From an uncultured Bacteroidales bacterium (GTDB lineage: Bacteria > Bacteroidota > Bacteroidia > Bacteroidales > UBA932): a stretch of 64,000 bases of DNA. Below are positions 28,410 to 36,313 of this stretch, piece after piece. A model generated the notes under the pieces. The model searched no databases and was not told where the DNA came from. It saw only the letters and a list, made by a program, of their open reading frames with translations. The position numbers were made by a program, and so were the translations under genes. Position 1 is the stretch's first letter, and each line of letters begins with the position of its first letter. The DNA lies in assembly GCA_944326245.1 (NCBI GenBank), contig CALVDF010000001.1:62001-126000 (forward strand), given 5' to 3'.

Positions 28410-29189
28410 ATGAGCGCTAAAGTCCACAACAAAATAGAATTTCTGGGGACAGGCACCTCCCAGGGCATGCCCATCATAGGCTGCTCGTGCCCGGTATGCC
28501 GTTCGGACGACTTCCACGACAAACGCCTGAGAACATCCGCATATATCGAATATGAAGGACTGCGTCTGGTTATTGATGCCGGTCCCGATTTCCGGCAGCA
28601 GATTCTCCGGAGCGGCATCAGGGAACTCGATGCCGTACTACTTACCCACATGCATAAGGACCATACCGGTGGACTTGATGACGTACGCGCCTTCAACTAC
28701 TTCATGCACAAAGCATTCCCCATATATGCGGAGCCGATGGTCCAGGAATCCCTCAAACGCGAATACGCCTATGCCTTCGGGGAGCACAGATATCCAGGTG
28801 TACCGGATTTCGTCCTGCACACCATCGGGGAAGAACCGTTCTGCATAGACGGAGTGGAGATCATACCTGTACGTGCAATGCATTACAAGCTGCCTATCCT
28901 TGGCTTCCGCTTCGGACGGCTGGGTTACCTTACTGATGCGAACTATATTTCCGAAGAGTCGCTTGACCGTTTCCGCGGAGTAGACATTTTCGTTGTAAGC
29001 TGCATCCGCAGGACACCGCACATTTCCCATTTTTCCCTTGGGGAGGCCATAGATGTATGCCGCCGTGTCGGTGCCAGACGCTGCTTCCTCACTCACCTTT
29101 CGCACCAGCTTGAGAAGTACGAAGACCTGTGCAAAACTCTCCCCCACGGCATAGAGCCTGCATACGACGGCCTTTCTCTGACATTTTAG
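28410..29189 (+). CDS. Metallo-beta-lactamase-fold hydrolase, PhnP-like
   Basis: 259 residues from the ATG at 28410. The metal-binding motif THMHKDHTGG and later VRAMHYK.., YLTDANY and LTHLSHQ are those of the MBL superfamily. The N-terminal IEFLGTGTSQGMPIIGCSC..C resembles PhnP, a cyclic phosphodiesterase of the C-P lyase pathway with a Cys-rich structural zinc site (Cys-x-Cys-x2-Cys here). No phn genes are nearby, so a general phosphodiesterase role is more likely than phosphonate use. Cytoplasmic, no signal peptide. It is divergent from the RsmI-like operon by 40 bp, with both promoters in that gap. Confidence 0.88.
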   Translation: MSAKVHNKIEFLGTGTSQGMPIIGCSCPVCRSDDFHDKRLRTSAYIEYEGLRLVIDAGPDFRQQILRSGIRELDAVLLTHMHKDHTGGLDDVRAFNYFMHKAFPIYAEPMVQESLKREYAYAFGEHRYPGVPDFVLHTIGEEPFCIDGVEIIPVRAMHYKLPILGFRFGRLGYLTDANYISEESLDRFRGVDIFVVSCIRRTPHISHFSLGEAIDVCRRVGARRCFLTHLSHQLEKYEDLCKTLPHGIEPAYDGLSLTF

Positions 29190-29257
29190 CCCTTTCAGAT
29201 TTGTTTTTCCGGGATTTTTGTCTTATCTTTATAGGGCTAATCTAAAATCCTTCTATT

Positions 29258-29677
29258 ATGATCAAAGAACACGACACCTATGACTACAACACCGTCTTTA
29301 CACAAAAGGACGCAGAGGTCTATGCCAAGCTGACGGATGACTTCAACCCCATCCACATAGACCGGGAATATGCCACCGGGACCGAGTTCGGACGCCCGGT
29401 AGCCCAGGGAGTACTTATTCTTTGTGCTTTTGCAAAAGTGTTCGGAACCATGTGGCCCGCAGACAAGATGGCTTACTTCATCTCCCAGAACGTCACGTAT
29501 GTAAGACCAGTGTACATCGATGAGCCCTATCACATCCGTTTCGAATGTACAAATGTGGATCACAAGAGAATGATCGGAACCCTTGTCGGGACAATGAGAG
29601 ACAAGGACGGCAACACCGTAGTGGTCACTGAAGCCCGCATTTTCTCCAGGGAACACTTTTCTGCACCTGCAGTGTAG
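29258..29677 (+). CDS. MaoC-like (R)-enoyl-CoA hydratase family protein
   Basis: 139 residues, a single hot-dog domain. The hydratase-2 motif DDFNPIHIDREYA (catalytic Asp and His) is intact, followed by GRPVAQGVL and a strand pattern typical of (R)-specific enoyl-CoA hydratases. Predicted to hydrate trans-2-enoyl-CoA or acyl-carrier substrates in the cytoplasm; the real substrate is unknown. It lies 68 bp after the PhnP-like gene; TATCTTTA at ~29223, one mismatch from the -7 consensus, may be its own promoter. A strong terminator follows. Confidence 0.88.
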   Translation: MIKEHDTYDYNTVFTQKDAEVYAKLTDDFNPIHIDREYATGTEFGRPVAQGVLILCAFAKVFGTMWPADKMAYFISQNVTYVRPVYIDEPYHIRFECTNVDHKRMIGTLVGTMRDKDGNTVVVTEARIFSREHFSAPAV

Positions 29678-29698
29678 ACTCAGCCGGAACAGGAAAAT

Positions 29699-29738
29699 GA
29701 AAAGCCTCCGTACCTTTGCTTGTGTACGGAGGCTTTTC
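29699..29738. terminator. Bidirectional terminator between the MaoC-like gene and the DUF5723 operon
   Basis: Perfect 15-bp arms (GAAAAGCCTCCGTAC and its complement) around a 10-nt loop, with a T run on either strand, placed between convergent genes. Confidence 0.93.
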
Positions 29739-29762
29739 GTATATTACGTATAGAATAATTTT

Positions 29763-31184
29763 CTAATACCTGCGGTTGGATCCGCCAAGAGATATTGTAA
29801 ATCCGAAATTGACATCCAGGATGATCTTCCTGGAAGGGACAGGGAACTTTATTCCCTCATATTGCAGGGCCGTATAATTCAGGGATGTATAGTCGCTTCC
29901 CACAAACAGGCCTATACCCTTTCTGGGAACGTATGTTATCAGCCATCCCAATGTCGAATGGGTCTTCAGCAGCGAATACGACAAGGCAATGTCAAAACTG
30001 CGCACAGGGGCATAGTTCCACGAAAGAGTCAGTTCGTTTTCAGTACGGAAACGGCCGAAACGTGCCGAATAAAGCAGTCCCACATTCATCTTGTCCTTGA
30101 GGAAAGAATAATCCACACCGGCATAAAGCGTCGCCGCCAGAGTACGGGTCTGTGCTTTGTCCACCTCCTCTTCCGAGAACGAAGCCAGCCCTATCAGATC
30201 ATTCAGGACCTGATCCATCTGCGATTCCAGTCCTTCTTCAGTTCCTATATTCTCGAAACCGTCGAACTGGAAGGACCTGTCGGCTTTCAACATCCTGGAC
30301 TTGTCCTTACTGTAGGAAATGAAACCAAGATCCGTTACCGACACCGAGAACCTTAGGCCGTCCACGGGAGTTCCTTCAGATATTCTATACTCGGCTCCGA
30401 GATCAAACGCCACGCCAAGTCCTCCGAGCCCAATCGCCGAAGGGTCAAAGGCAACACCGTTCACATAACCTTCCTCGTTGAATGCCGGAACGATTCCTCC
30501 GCCCAGTATATGTCCAGTACCCAATGCGGACACATTCCAGCTGCTGGAGCTCATGTCTATATCCAGCTTGTCTATATTCATCTGGACATCGGCTACACTG
30601 GCCAGGAATTTCACTTTGCCTCCTACCCTGAGACCTTTGACAAGTTTGTCCAGACCGCGGGAATAACCGACTGAAAGAGAAGCATAGGCATCAGCCCCTA
30701 CGTCCAGATTACTGATGGAATAGTGCTGAGGGTCTGTCTCCATTCCCTGTTTCAGAAAACGGAAGACTTCTTTCGGTATCGAACTGTCCAGATTGACATC
30801 CACGCCAAGGGAAACGGTCCAGAAAGAATCCTTGCCTGTAAACCATCCTGCATCAATGATATTATACCCTATTCCTGCATCCAGATACGTGACATCGCCA
30901 AGTCCTTCAAGAAAGCTTGCGGAATTGACTTCAGGATTGAGGAAAAGTCCCGTCTTTCCGTTGGACAACGGGAAAAGAAACGTAGACGGGCCGAAATTGG
31001 ACCCTATCTGAATATCGATCCCGTTAAGCAGAGGAACTCCTACATACCCCTGGTCAGGGACGAATGCGGCATTGAAATAATGGCTCTGCGTGGAATTCCT
31101 TACAAAATAGCTTGTCCTGCTCTGTGCATTGATTGCAGTAACCGATACTGCAAAAGCCAATATAGTGAAAATAATCTTCTTCAT
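29763..31184 (-). CDS. DUF5723-family outer-membrane barrel protein
   Basis: 473 residues from the ATG at 31184; a TTG three codons upstream is not preferred. Signal peptide MKKIIFTILAFAVSVTAINA. The mature protein opens with SRTSYFVRNSTQSHYFNAAF, then a long series of amphipathic strands (for example GLGVAFDLGAEYRI, FDIALSYSLLKTHSTLGW) ending in DVNFGFTISLGG. This is the DUF5723 pattern, a predicted outer-membrane beta barrel distantly like FadL/PorV-type proteins. Function unknown. It is the last gene of an operon after the lipoprotein gene, separated by 11 bp, which suggests the two act together at the outer membrane. Confidence 0.85.
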   Translation of the reverse strand: MKKIIFTILAFAVSVTAINAQSRTSYFVRNSTQSHYFNAAFVPDQGYVGVPLLNGIDIQIGSNFGPSTFLFPLSNGKTGLFLNPEVNSASFLEGLGDVTYLDAGIGYNIIDAGWFTGKDSFWTVSLGVDVNLDSSIPKEVFRFLKQGMETDPQHYSISNLDVGADAYASLSVGYSRGLDKLVKGLRVGGKVKFLASVADVQMNIDKLDIDMSSSSWNVSALGTGHILGGGIVPAFNEEGYVNGVAFDPSAIGLGGLGVAFDLGAEYRISEGTPVDGLRFSVSVTDLGFISYSKDKSRMLKADRSFQFDGFENIGTEEGLESQMDQVLNDLIGLASFSEEEVDKAQTRTLAATLYAGVDYSFLKDKMNVGLLYSARFGRFRTENELTLSWNYAPVRSFDIALSYSLLKTHSTLGWLITYVPRKGIGLFVGSDYTSLNYTALQYEGIKFPVPSRKIILDVNFGFTISLGGSNRRY

Positions 31185-31195
31185 CTCCGCCAAAT

Positions 31196-33010
31196 TTAGT
31201 ATTGAATGTTTTCAAGATCTTCCAGGTCGAAGGTTATCCCGCCAGGGACCTCCAGTACAATATCAGCCTGAACGGAAGATTTGTCAGAAACGGGGACTCC
31301 CGGATCCTGTCCTGGCAGCAGCTCGAATGCCAGCACGATGGATGCGATATCCCGGCTGATTTCTGTTTTGGGGACATTCAGTTCCAAAGGTGTTACGCAA
31401 GGGGCCCCATCCGCACCGGAGCCTGAAATAGTCTGCTCCATTTCCGGAATGTCAATACGATTGCCTGAAGCATCCAGAAAATATGCCTTCATATTGATGT
31501 TGAGAGGGACAGTACTTGTTACCTCTCCCAGTATCCTCACGTTTGCAGACCTCACTACTGTGGAAAGGATGGCCGGCATGTTCGGGATGGTATCACCCAG
31601 TGCAAGATACAGACCGTCTCCAAAGGAGAACGGAACATTGAACGAGAATTCTCCGGACACGTTATATTCTGCATTGCATACGACATATGCATTCTCGCCA
31701 GAGTCCGTACGGGCCGATACTTCCACATCCACATCGTCAGGAATACGGCTCAGCAAAGACCGCAGATCGGCCTCCAGCCACTCGTACTCCGGAGACAGGC
31801 CATCAGGTCTGGATGAAGATATCCAATAGGACACCGTTTCCGTCACGGACGGATCGTCTGAAACCGGAGTAGACATATCCAGGCTCAAACCATCTCCGTC
31901 CACCCCTGCAAACACAGGAATCAAATCGGCCGTTATATCCACCGGGACACCGGCATTGGTGCTGATTACAGCCGTAAGCGAAGGGGAATAGAAATCCAAC
32001 CTTACATCGTCCGATTTCAGCAAATCAGGTATACCGTCAAGTCCTATGGACTCCTGAATCGGATCTATAGCCACATCGACCCTGCCCACAAATGATTCAG
32101 GAAGCATGGATCCATCTTCAGAACCTGCCGCCACCGTCAAGCCCACGCTGATGGTACTTCCGGACACGGCATTGAAATCGTCTACTGAAAAAACAAGATC
32201 TGACTTTACGACGGCAAATGTGTCCAGGAACACGAAACCGTCTTCCATATTCCCTTTATCCTGACCGAAATCAATTGCCGCAATTGATACCGATGGAAAT
32301 ACAATAACACCTTCGCTGTTCATGGTTCCGGAGAATGTTACCGTATGGTTTTCATTGTCGACATAAGGGGAATCATCGAAAACATAGTGTTCCGGTACTT
32401 TCAGCACTACCTCCATCCCCACGGTTTCAGGCATGTTGCCGTCTGTCTCCATTTCCACTGAAGGATGCAGGTATGTATCTTCGAAATCTACCCTGTCCAC
32501 ACTTACCAGACCGTGATCGGCCGCTTCTTCGAAACTGAACTCATAGCTGAACTCTTCTTCCAGACCGAGTGCTACCATCACTTTGTCTCCTGTGACTTCT
32601 ATCCCAGGAATGCCGTCCGGAAGTCCGGACACGCCTTCTTCAGGAACGATGTCCACGTCTGGCAGAGTCAAGGTTCTGGGATCCAGATTATGGACAAGAC
32701 CCGGTACTGTCAGCTGGTCGGTAAAGTCCCTGAGGGAGATTTCCTGATCAAAAGGCTGGGTGAATGTAATGAAATAATTCCCGTCAGCGTCCACCTTTAT
32801 CAGGCCGTCTTCCTGAATTTCCAGAAAATCCCCTATTTTCAACTCGGCTGTCGAACCGAGAGGGAGGGTAAATGCATCACCTCCCAAATTGACTGTCGTG
32901 TCGAGGCCTTCCTTGTCCATACTGATTTCGGAAGTACATCCGCTCACAGCCAATACGGATACAGTCAGCAGTGCAGCTGCATCCAAGATCTTTTTGAAAT
33001 GAAGTTTCAT
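31196..33010 (-). CDS. Large acidic lipoprotein of unknown function
   Basis: 604 residues. Signal peptide with lipobox LAVSGC (lipidated Cys25). The mature part is very acidic and beta-rich, with repeating modules of the type LPDVDIVPEEGVSGLPDGIPGIEVTG, VDIAVDPI-like and VPVDITADLIPVF segments. That suggests tandem Ig-like or barrel-scaffold repeats. No catalytic motif is visible. It is probably outer-membrane-anchored, and its position between an HMA protein (17 bp) and a DUF5723 barrel (11 bp) suggests a lipoprotein/barrel pair. I do not recognise a named family with confidence. Confidence 0.8.
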   Translation of the reverse strand: MKLHFKKILDAAALLTVSVLAVSGCTSEISMDKEGLDTTVNLGGDAFTLPLGSTAELKIGDFLEIQEDGLIKVDADGNYFITFTQPFDQEISLRDFTDQLTVPGLVHNLDPRTLTLPDVDIVPEEGVSGLPDGIPGIEVTGDKVMVALGLEEEFSYEFSFEEAADHGLVSVDRVDFEDTYLHPSVEMETDGNMPETVGMEVVLKVPEHYVFDDSPYVDNENHTVTFSGTMNSEGVIVFPSVSIAAIDFGQDKGNMEDGFVFLDTFAVVKSDLVFSVDDFNAVSGSTISVGLTVAAGSEDGSMLPESFVGRVDVAIDPIQESIGLDGIPDLLKSDDVRLDFYSPSLTAVISTNAGVPVDITADLIPVFAGVDGDGLSLDMSTPVSDDPSVTETVSYWISSSRPDGLSPEYEWLEADLRSLLSRIPDDVDVEVSARTDSGENAYVVCNAEYNVSGEFSFNVPFSFGDGLYLALGDTIPNMPAILSTVVRSANVRILGEVTSTVPLNINMKAYFLDASGNRIDIPEMEQTISGSGADGAPCVTPLELNVPKTEISRDIASIVLAFELLPGQDPGVPVSDKSSVQADIVLEVPGGITFDLEDLENIQY

Positions 33011-33027
33011 ATAGTTTCAATTATTCG

Positions 33028-33240
33028 CTAGTCCTCCAATATGTATTCACCGGCCTTATCCAGGACAACTTTCTGAAGTTCAGACCTGTCATATACTTTA
33101 TCCGAAAATTCCAGTACTGCTTGAGCCGGTTCCAGAGTTACTGAAGCCTTGACGCCGGGAAGTGATTCCAGCGCATTCTTTACATGCATGACACAATGAT
33201 TGCAGGCCATGCCCTTCACTTTGTACACTACTTTTGACAT
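33028..33240 (-). CDS. Heavy-metal-associated (HMA) domain metallochaperone
   Basis: 70 residues, a single ferredoxin-like HMA domain. The GMACNHC motif provides the Cu(I)- or other soft-metal-binding Cys13 and Cys16, with the usual VKNALESLPGV helix. Related proteins (CopZ, and the N-terminal domains of copper ATPases) pass copper in the cytoplasm. No P-type ATPase or copper regulator is adjacent; instead a lipoprotein and an outer-membrane barrel follow on the same strand. The promoter directly upstream overlaps the 3' flank of addA. Confidence 0.9.
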   Translation of the reverse strand: MSKVVYKVKGMACNHCVMHVKNALESLPGVKASVTLEPAQAVLEFSDKVYDRSELQKVVLDKAGEYILED

Positions 33241-33266
33241 ATTACAACATTGTTTTAAACACGATG

Positions 33267-33274
33267 CAAATATA
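33267..33274 (-). promoter_or_regulatory. -7 element of the HMA-lipoprotein-DUF5723 operon
   Basis: The minus strand reads TATATTTG, matching TAnnTTTG, 26 bp upstream of the HMA ATG, in the 51-bp gap after addA. Confidence 0.65.
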
Positions 33275-33291
33275 GCAAATCCTGCAGCAGA

Positions 33292-36200
33292 TTATCCAAC
33301 TTCCTCAACTCCGTCCTCCCCGTACCACAACCAGCCTTCTACCTGACAATACCCCATCTGCCTCAAAAGTGCCATATATCCCATGACCTGCCTGCGGTAT
33401 TCCGTGTCCCTGCGCGCGCCGAACTTGTAGTCAACCACCACAGCCTTCTCCCCGGAAGGGCTGAACATAATCCTGTCAGGCCTGTAGGTATCCCCTCCGG
33501 GAGACAATATCGGAGCCTCGTTCAGCAAAGCATAAGTGCCGTCAAACCAATGCTTTTCCTTTACAGAGAGCACCATCTCAGACAAGTGTCCCAGTACTTC
33601 GGGTGCTTCCTGCTCCGGCAGATTGCCAGAGGCGACAGCATCCATCACAGCCTTTTCGAGATCCGTGGCAGTCTCTACCTTTGAAAGGATATCATGCAGG
33701 ACTATACCCCTGAAACGACGGTTGTCCCTTGCAAAATACATGTCCGAGGGGAAGGACAGCTGCAGCCTGTTTCCTACAGGCACCGACGGCACATAAGCCA
33801 TCTCCTCTCCGCAGGGTACGTCTTCTTCACTGCCGCCGTATGACTGAACAGTCCAGTTTCCTGCCTCGTAGATACCGTCTTCCAATTGTCCGTGAAGATG
33901 ATTGCAGAGTATATTGGAAACGGATACCGGTGCAAGTCCGGCGCCTTTGGAAGGACGGATGAGTGCAAACACCAGCAACTCCCGGACGGCACGGGTAAAG
34001 GCGACATACGCAACATTCACCGCATCCACTGTACTGTAAAGGGCTTCCTTACGGTACTCTTCAGCAAAGACGGTCTGCTCGAGACTGCTGCGGCATTCAA
34101 GAGGATAGACCGGCAGCATATCGAAAGGCGGAACAGAAGACCCGCACCATATATATTTTGCGGAATTGCCCTTAGGGGCAAACGGTATCTGAAGATATGG
34201 AATGATGACTGCCTTGAATTCAAGTCCCTTGGACTTGTGGATCGTAATCACGCGCAGAGCATCGCGTCCCTCCGGAGCTGATACGGAACGTCCTGATCCT
34301 TCCGAATCCCACCAGTCCAGGAATCCGGCAATATCGGAGCCTTCTGCCTCGACAAACTCCAGGACACAGTCCAGAAATGCATTGATAAAGGCAGAACCGC
34401 TGTCTTCATGCTGCGGGACAATCTCCCGCAGCAGGGCTTCGCAGATATTGTAAAGGGACTTGCCAGAGACATCTTCACCTCCGTTCAAGGACTCCCTGAG
34501 ACTGTCCACCGTTCTCCTCACCGCAGTACAGGAGGATATTCTCAGAGAATCTTCAGTCATGATATTGTAACCACGGGATATCAGCAAATCGGATATTGCA
34601 GCTCCTTCTGAACGTGTCCTGACCAGAAATGCTATGTCTCCAGGCCTGTAACCGTGATCCAGAAGAGTACGCACCGAGTCAAGAATCCTCCCTACATAAC
34701 TGTCCGATGACAGATCCTGGTTACTACCCTCCGTAAAGACAACTCTCACATGCCCCTCAGGGCGGCTGCTCCCTTCAGGTACCTTCTGCACGGCATCCGA
34801 ATATATGCGCCCCACCAGGGAATCCCCGGTAAGTTCTCCTAAAGAGCTGAAGAAACTGTTGTTGAATGAAACTACCTCCGGTGAGCTGCGCCAGTTGAAT
34901 GCCAGGGTTTCACTTATGACCTTGCGGGGATCGAAACATGAGGAAATTCCACTGTCCAGCAGTCTCCAGTCGGATCCCCTCCAGCGGTATATGCTCTGCT
35001 TGACATCTCCCACGATCAGACACCCGTGCCCGGCATCCACACTGTCACGTACCAGCGGCTCGAAGTTGTCCCACTGCATTCTGGAAGTATCCTGAAATTC
35101 ATCCAGAAGGTAATTGTCCAGACGGCTGCCCACACGCTCATATATAAATGGAGTGTCGCTGCCGTCTATTATCTCTGACAGGAAACGCGGAGTGTCCGAG
35201 AGCAGTACCAGATTGTTGCGGCGGCAGTGGTCGCGTACCTGTATCTCTATATCGCTTAGAATGCCGGCCACAGACAGGTTGCGCTGTATTTCAAGGGCTG
35301 TAAAATATCTCTTCAGACGTTCAGGATCAGCTGCCTTGCGCACAATATCAGCAAGGCCGGCATGATATGCAGCGGATATGTCGCCGGCCCTTGAACGGGC
35401 AGATGCTGCACACCATGCTGAGGGTTCCTCGTCCGACATGGCAATAAAAGTCGCGGAAGGAGCCTCATACCGGCCGGAGCGCAGTTTACTGAAGTAGTTC
35501 ATGAAAGAACGTGAACCGCCCTTGAAGTCAGATGCTGTCAGGCCATAATCCTTCATTATCCTTTCCGCTTCTTCCGCCATGGACCTGCTCTCCTCCCTGA
35601 ATTCCCTTATTATTCTCCGCATGACTTCCCCGCACTCCGATATGGACTCACGGTCCGGCAACTCCACTCCCGATCCACGCACCGCAAGCTTGAACGGCTC
35701 CTTGAACAGCTCCGACCCTAGACGTATAAGCTGCGGTACACTGTCCCAGTCCCGGCCGTTTTCCACAGCCTCGACAGACAGTCCTATGAGCCATTGCAGA
35801 AGTTCCTCGTTGTCATCGATGGATCCCATCAGTTCGTCCACGGCAATGGACAGGATACTGGAATCGTTGATCTCGACATTATACGATGAAAAATGTCCGG
35901 TCTCGATGGCAAAAGCTCTGAGAACCTGCTGGAAAAACCTGTCAATCGTGCTGATATTGAAGAGGGAATAATCATTCAGTATGGCCGAAAGCAGTGCCGC
36001 GGCATGCTTGCGGACTGCTTTCTCGACAGCCTCCGGAGTACTTCCCGAAGCAACCATGTCAGCGAACCGTCCTACAGATGCCAGATTCCCTACAAAGGCA
36101 GACTTCCCCCCTGACGCTATCCTGTTCAGTTCTTCCAGAATCCTCTGCTTCATCTCTCCTGTAGCCTTGTTGGTAAACGTCACGGCCAGTATGGACTTGT

Positions 36201-36297
36201 ACCTGTCCGTACCTCCGCTGAAAAGCATCTTGAGATACTCTCCTGTAAGCTTGTGGGTCTTGCCGGACCCGGCCGATGCCTTGCATATCTCCAGCAT
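33292..36297 (-). CDS. addA: AddA-like helicase-nuclease (UvrD-type helicase with PD-(D/E)XK domain)
   Basis: 1001 residues from the ATG at 36297, which places Walker A ASAGSGKT at residues 7-14 as usual; 30 further upstream codons would run into addB. Superfamily 1A helicase motifs include LLDEFQDTSRMQW (Walker B), VGDVKQSIYRWRG, and VITIHKSKGLEF. The C-terminal nuclease shows the PDRIMF and VVDYKFG core. With AddB it should process double-strand breaks and prepare 3' ends for RecA. The upstream addB gene lies 16 bp away on the same strand. Confidence 0.93.
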   Translation of the reverse strand: MLEICKASAGSGKTHKLTGEYLKMLFSGGTDRYKSILAVTFTNKATGEMKQRILEELNRIASGGKSAFVGNLASVGRFADMVASGSTPEAVEKAVRKHAAALLSAILNDYSLFNISTIDRFFQQVLRAFAIETGHFSSYNVEINDSSILSIAVDELMGSIDDNEELLQWLIGLSVEAVENGRDWDSVPQLIRLGSELFKEPFKLAVRGSGVELPDRESISECGEVMRRIIREFREESRSMAEEAERIMKDYGLTASDFKGGSRSFMNYFSKLRSGRYEAPSATFIAMSDEEPSAWCAASARSRAGDISAAYHAGLADIVRKAADPERLKRYFTALEIQRNLSVAGILSDIEIQVRDHCRRNNLVLLSDTPRFLSEIIDGSDTPFIYERVGSRLDNYLLDEFQDTSRMQWDNFEPLVRDSVDAGHGCLIVGDVKQSIYRWRGSDWRLLDSGISSCFDPRKVISETLAFNWRSSPEVVSFNNSFFSSLGELTGDSLVGRIYSDAVQKVPEGSSRPEGHVRVVFTEGSNQDLSSDSYVGRILDSVRTLLDHGYRPGDIAFLVRTRSEGAAISDLLISRGYNIMTEDSLRISSCTAVRRTVDSLRESLNGGEDVSGKSLYNICEALLREIVPQHEDSGSAFINAFLDCVLEFVEAEGSDIAGFLDWWDSEGSGRSVSAPEGRDALRVITIHKSKGLEFKAVIIPYLQIPFAPKGNSAKYIWCGSSVPPFDMLPVYPLECRSSLEQTVFAEEYRKEALYSTVDAVNVAYVAFTRAVRELLVFALIRPSKGAGLAPVSVSNILCNHLHGQLEDGIYEAGNWTVQSYGGSEEDVPCGEEMAYVPSVPVGNRLQLSFPSDMYFARDNRRFRGIVLHDILSKVETATDLEKAVMDAVASGNLPEQEAPEVLGHLSEMVLSVKEKHWFDGTYALLNEAPILSPGGDTYRPDRIMFSPSGEKAVVVDYKFGARRDTEYRRQVMGYMALLRQMGYCQVEGWLWYGEDGVEEVG

Positions 36298-36313
36298 ATC
36301 CGTTAAAATCAAT

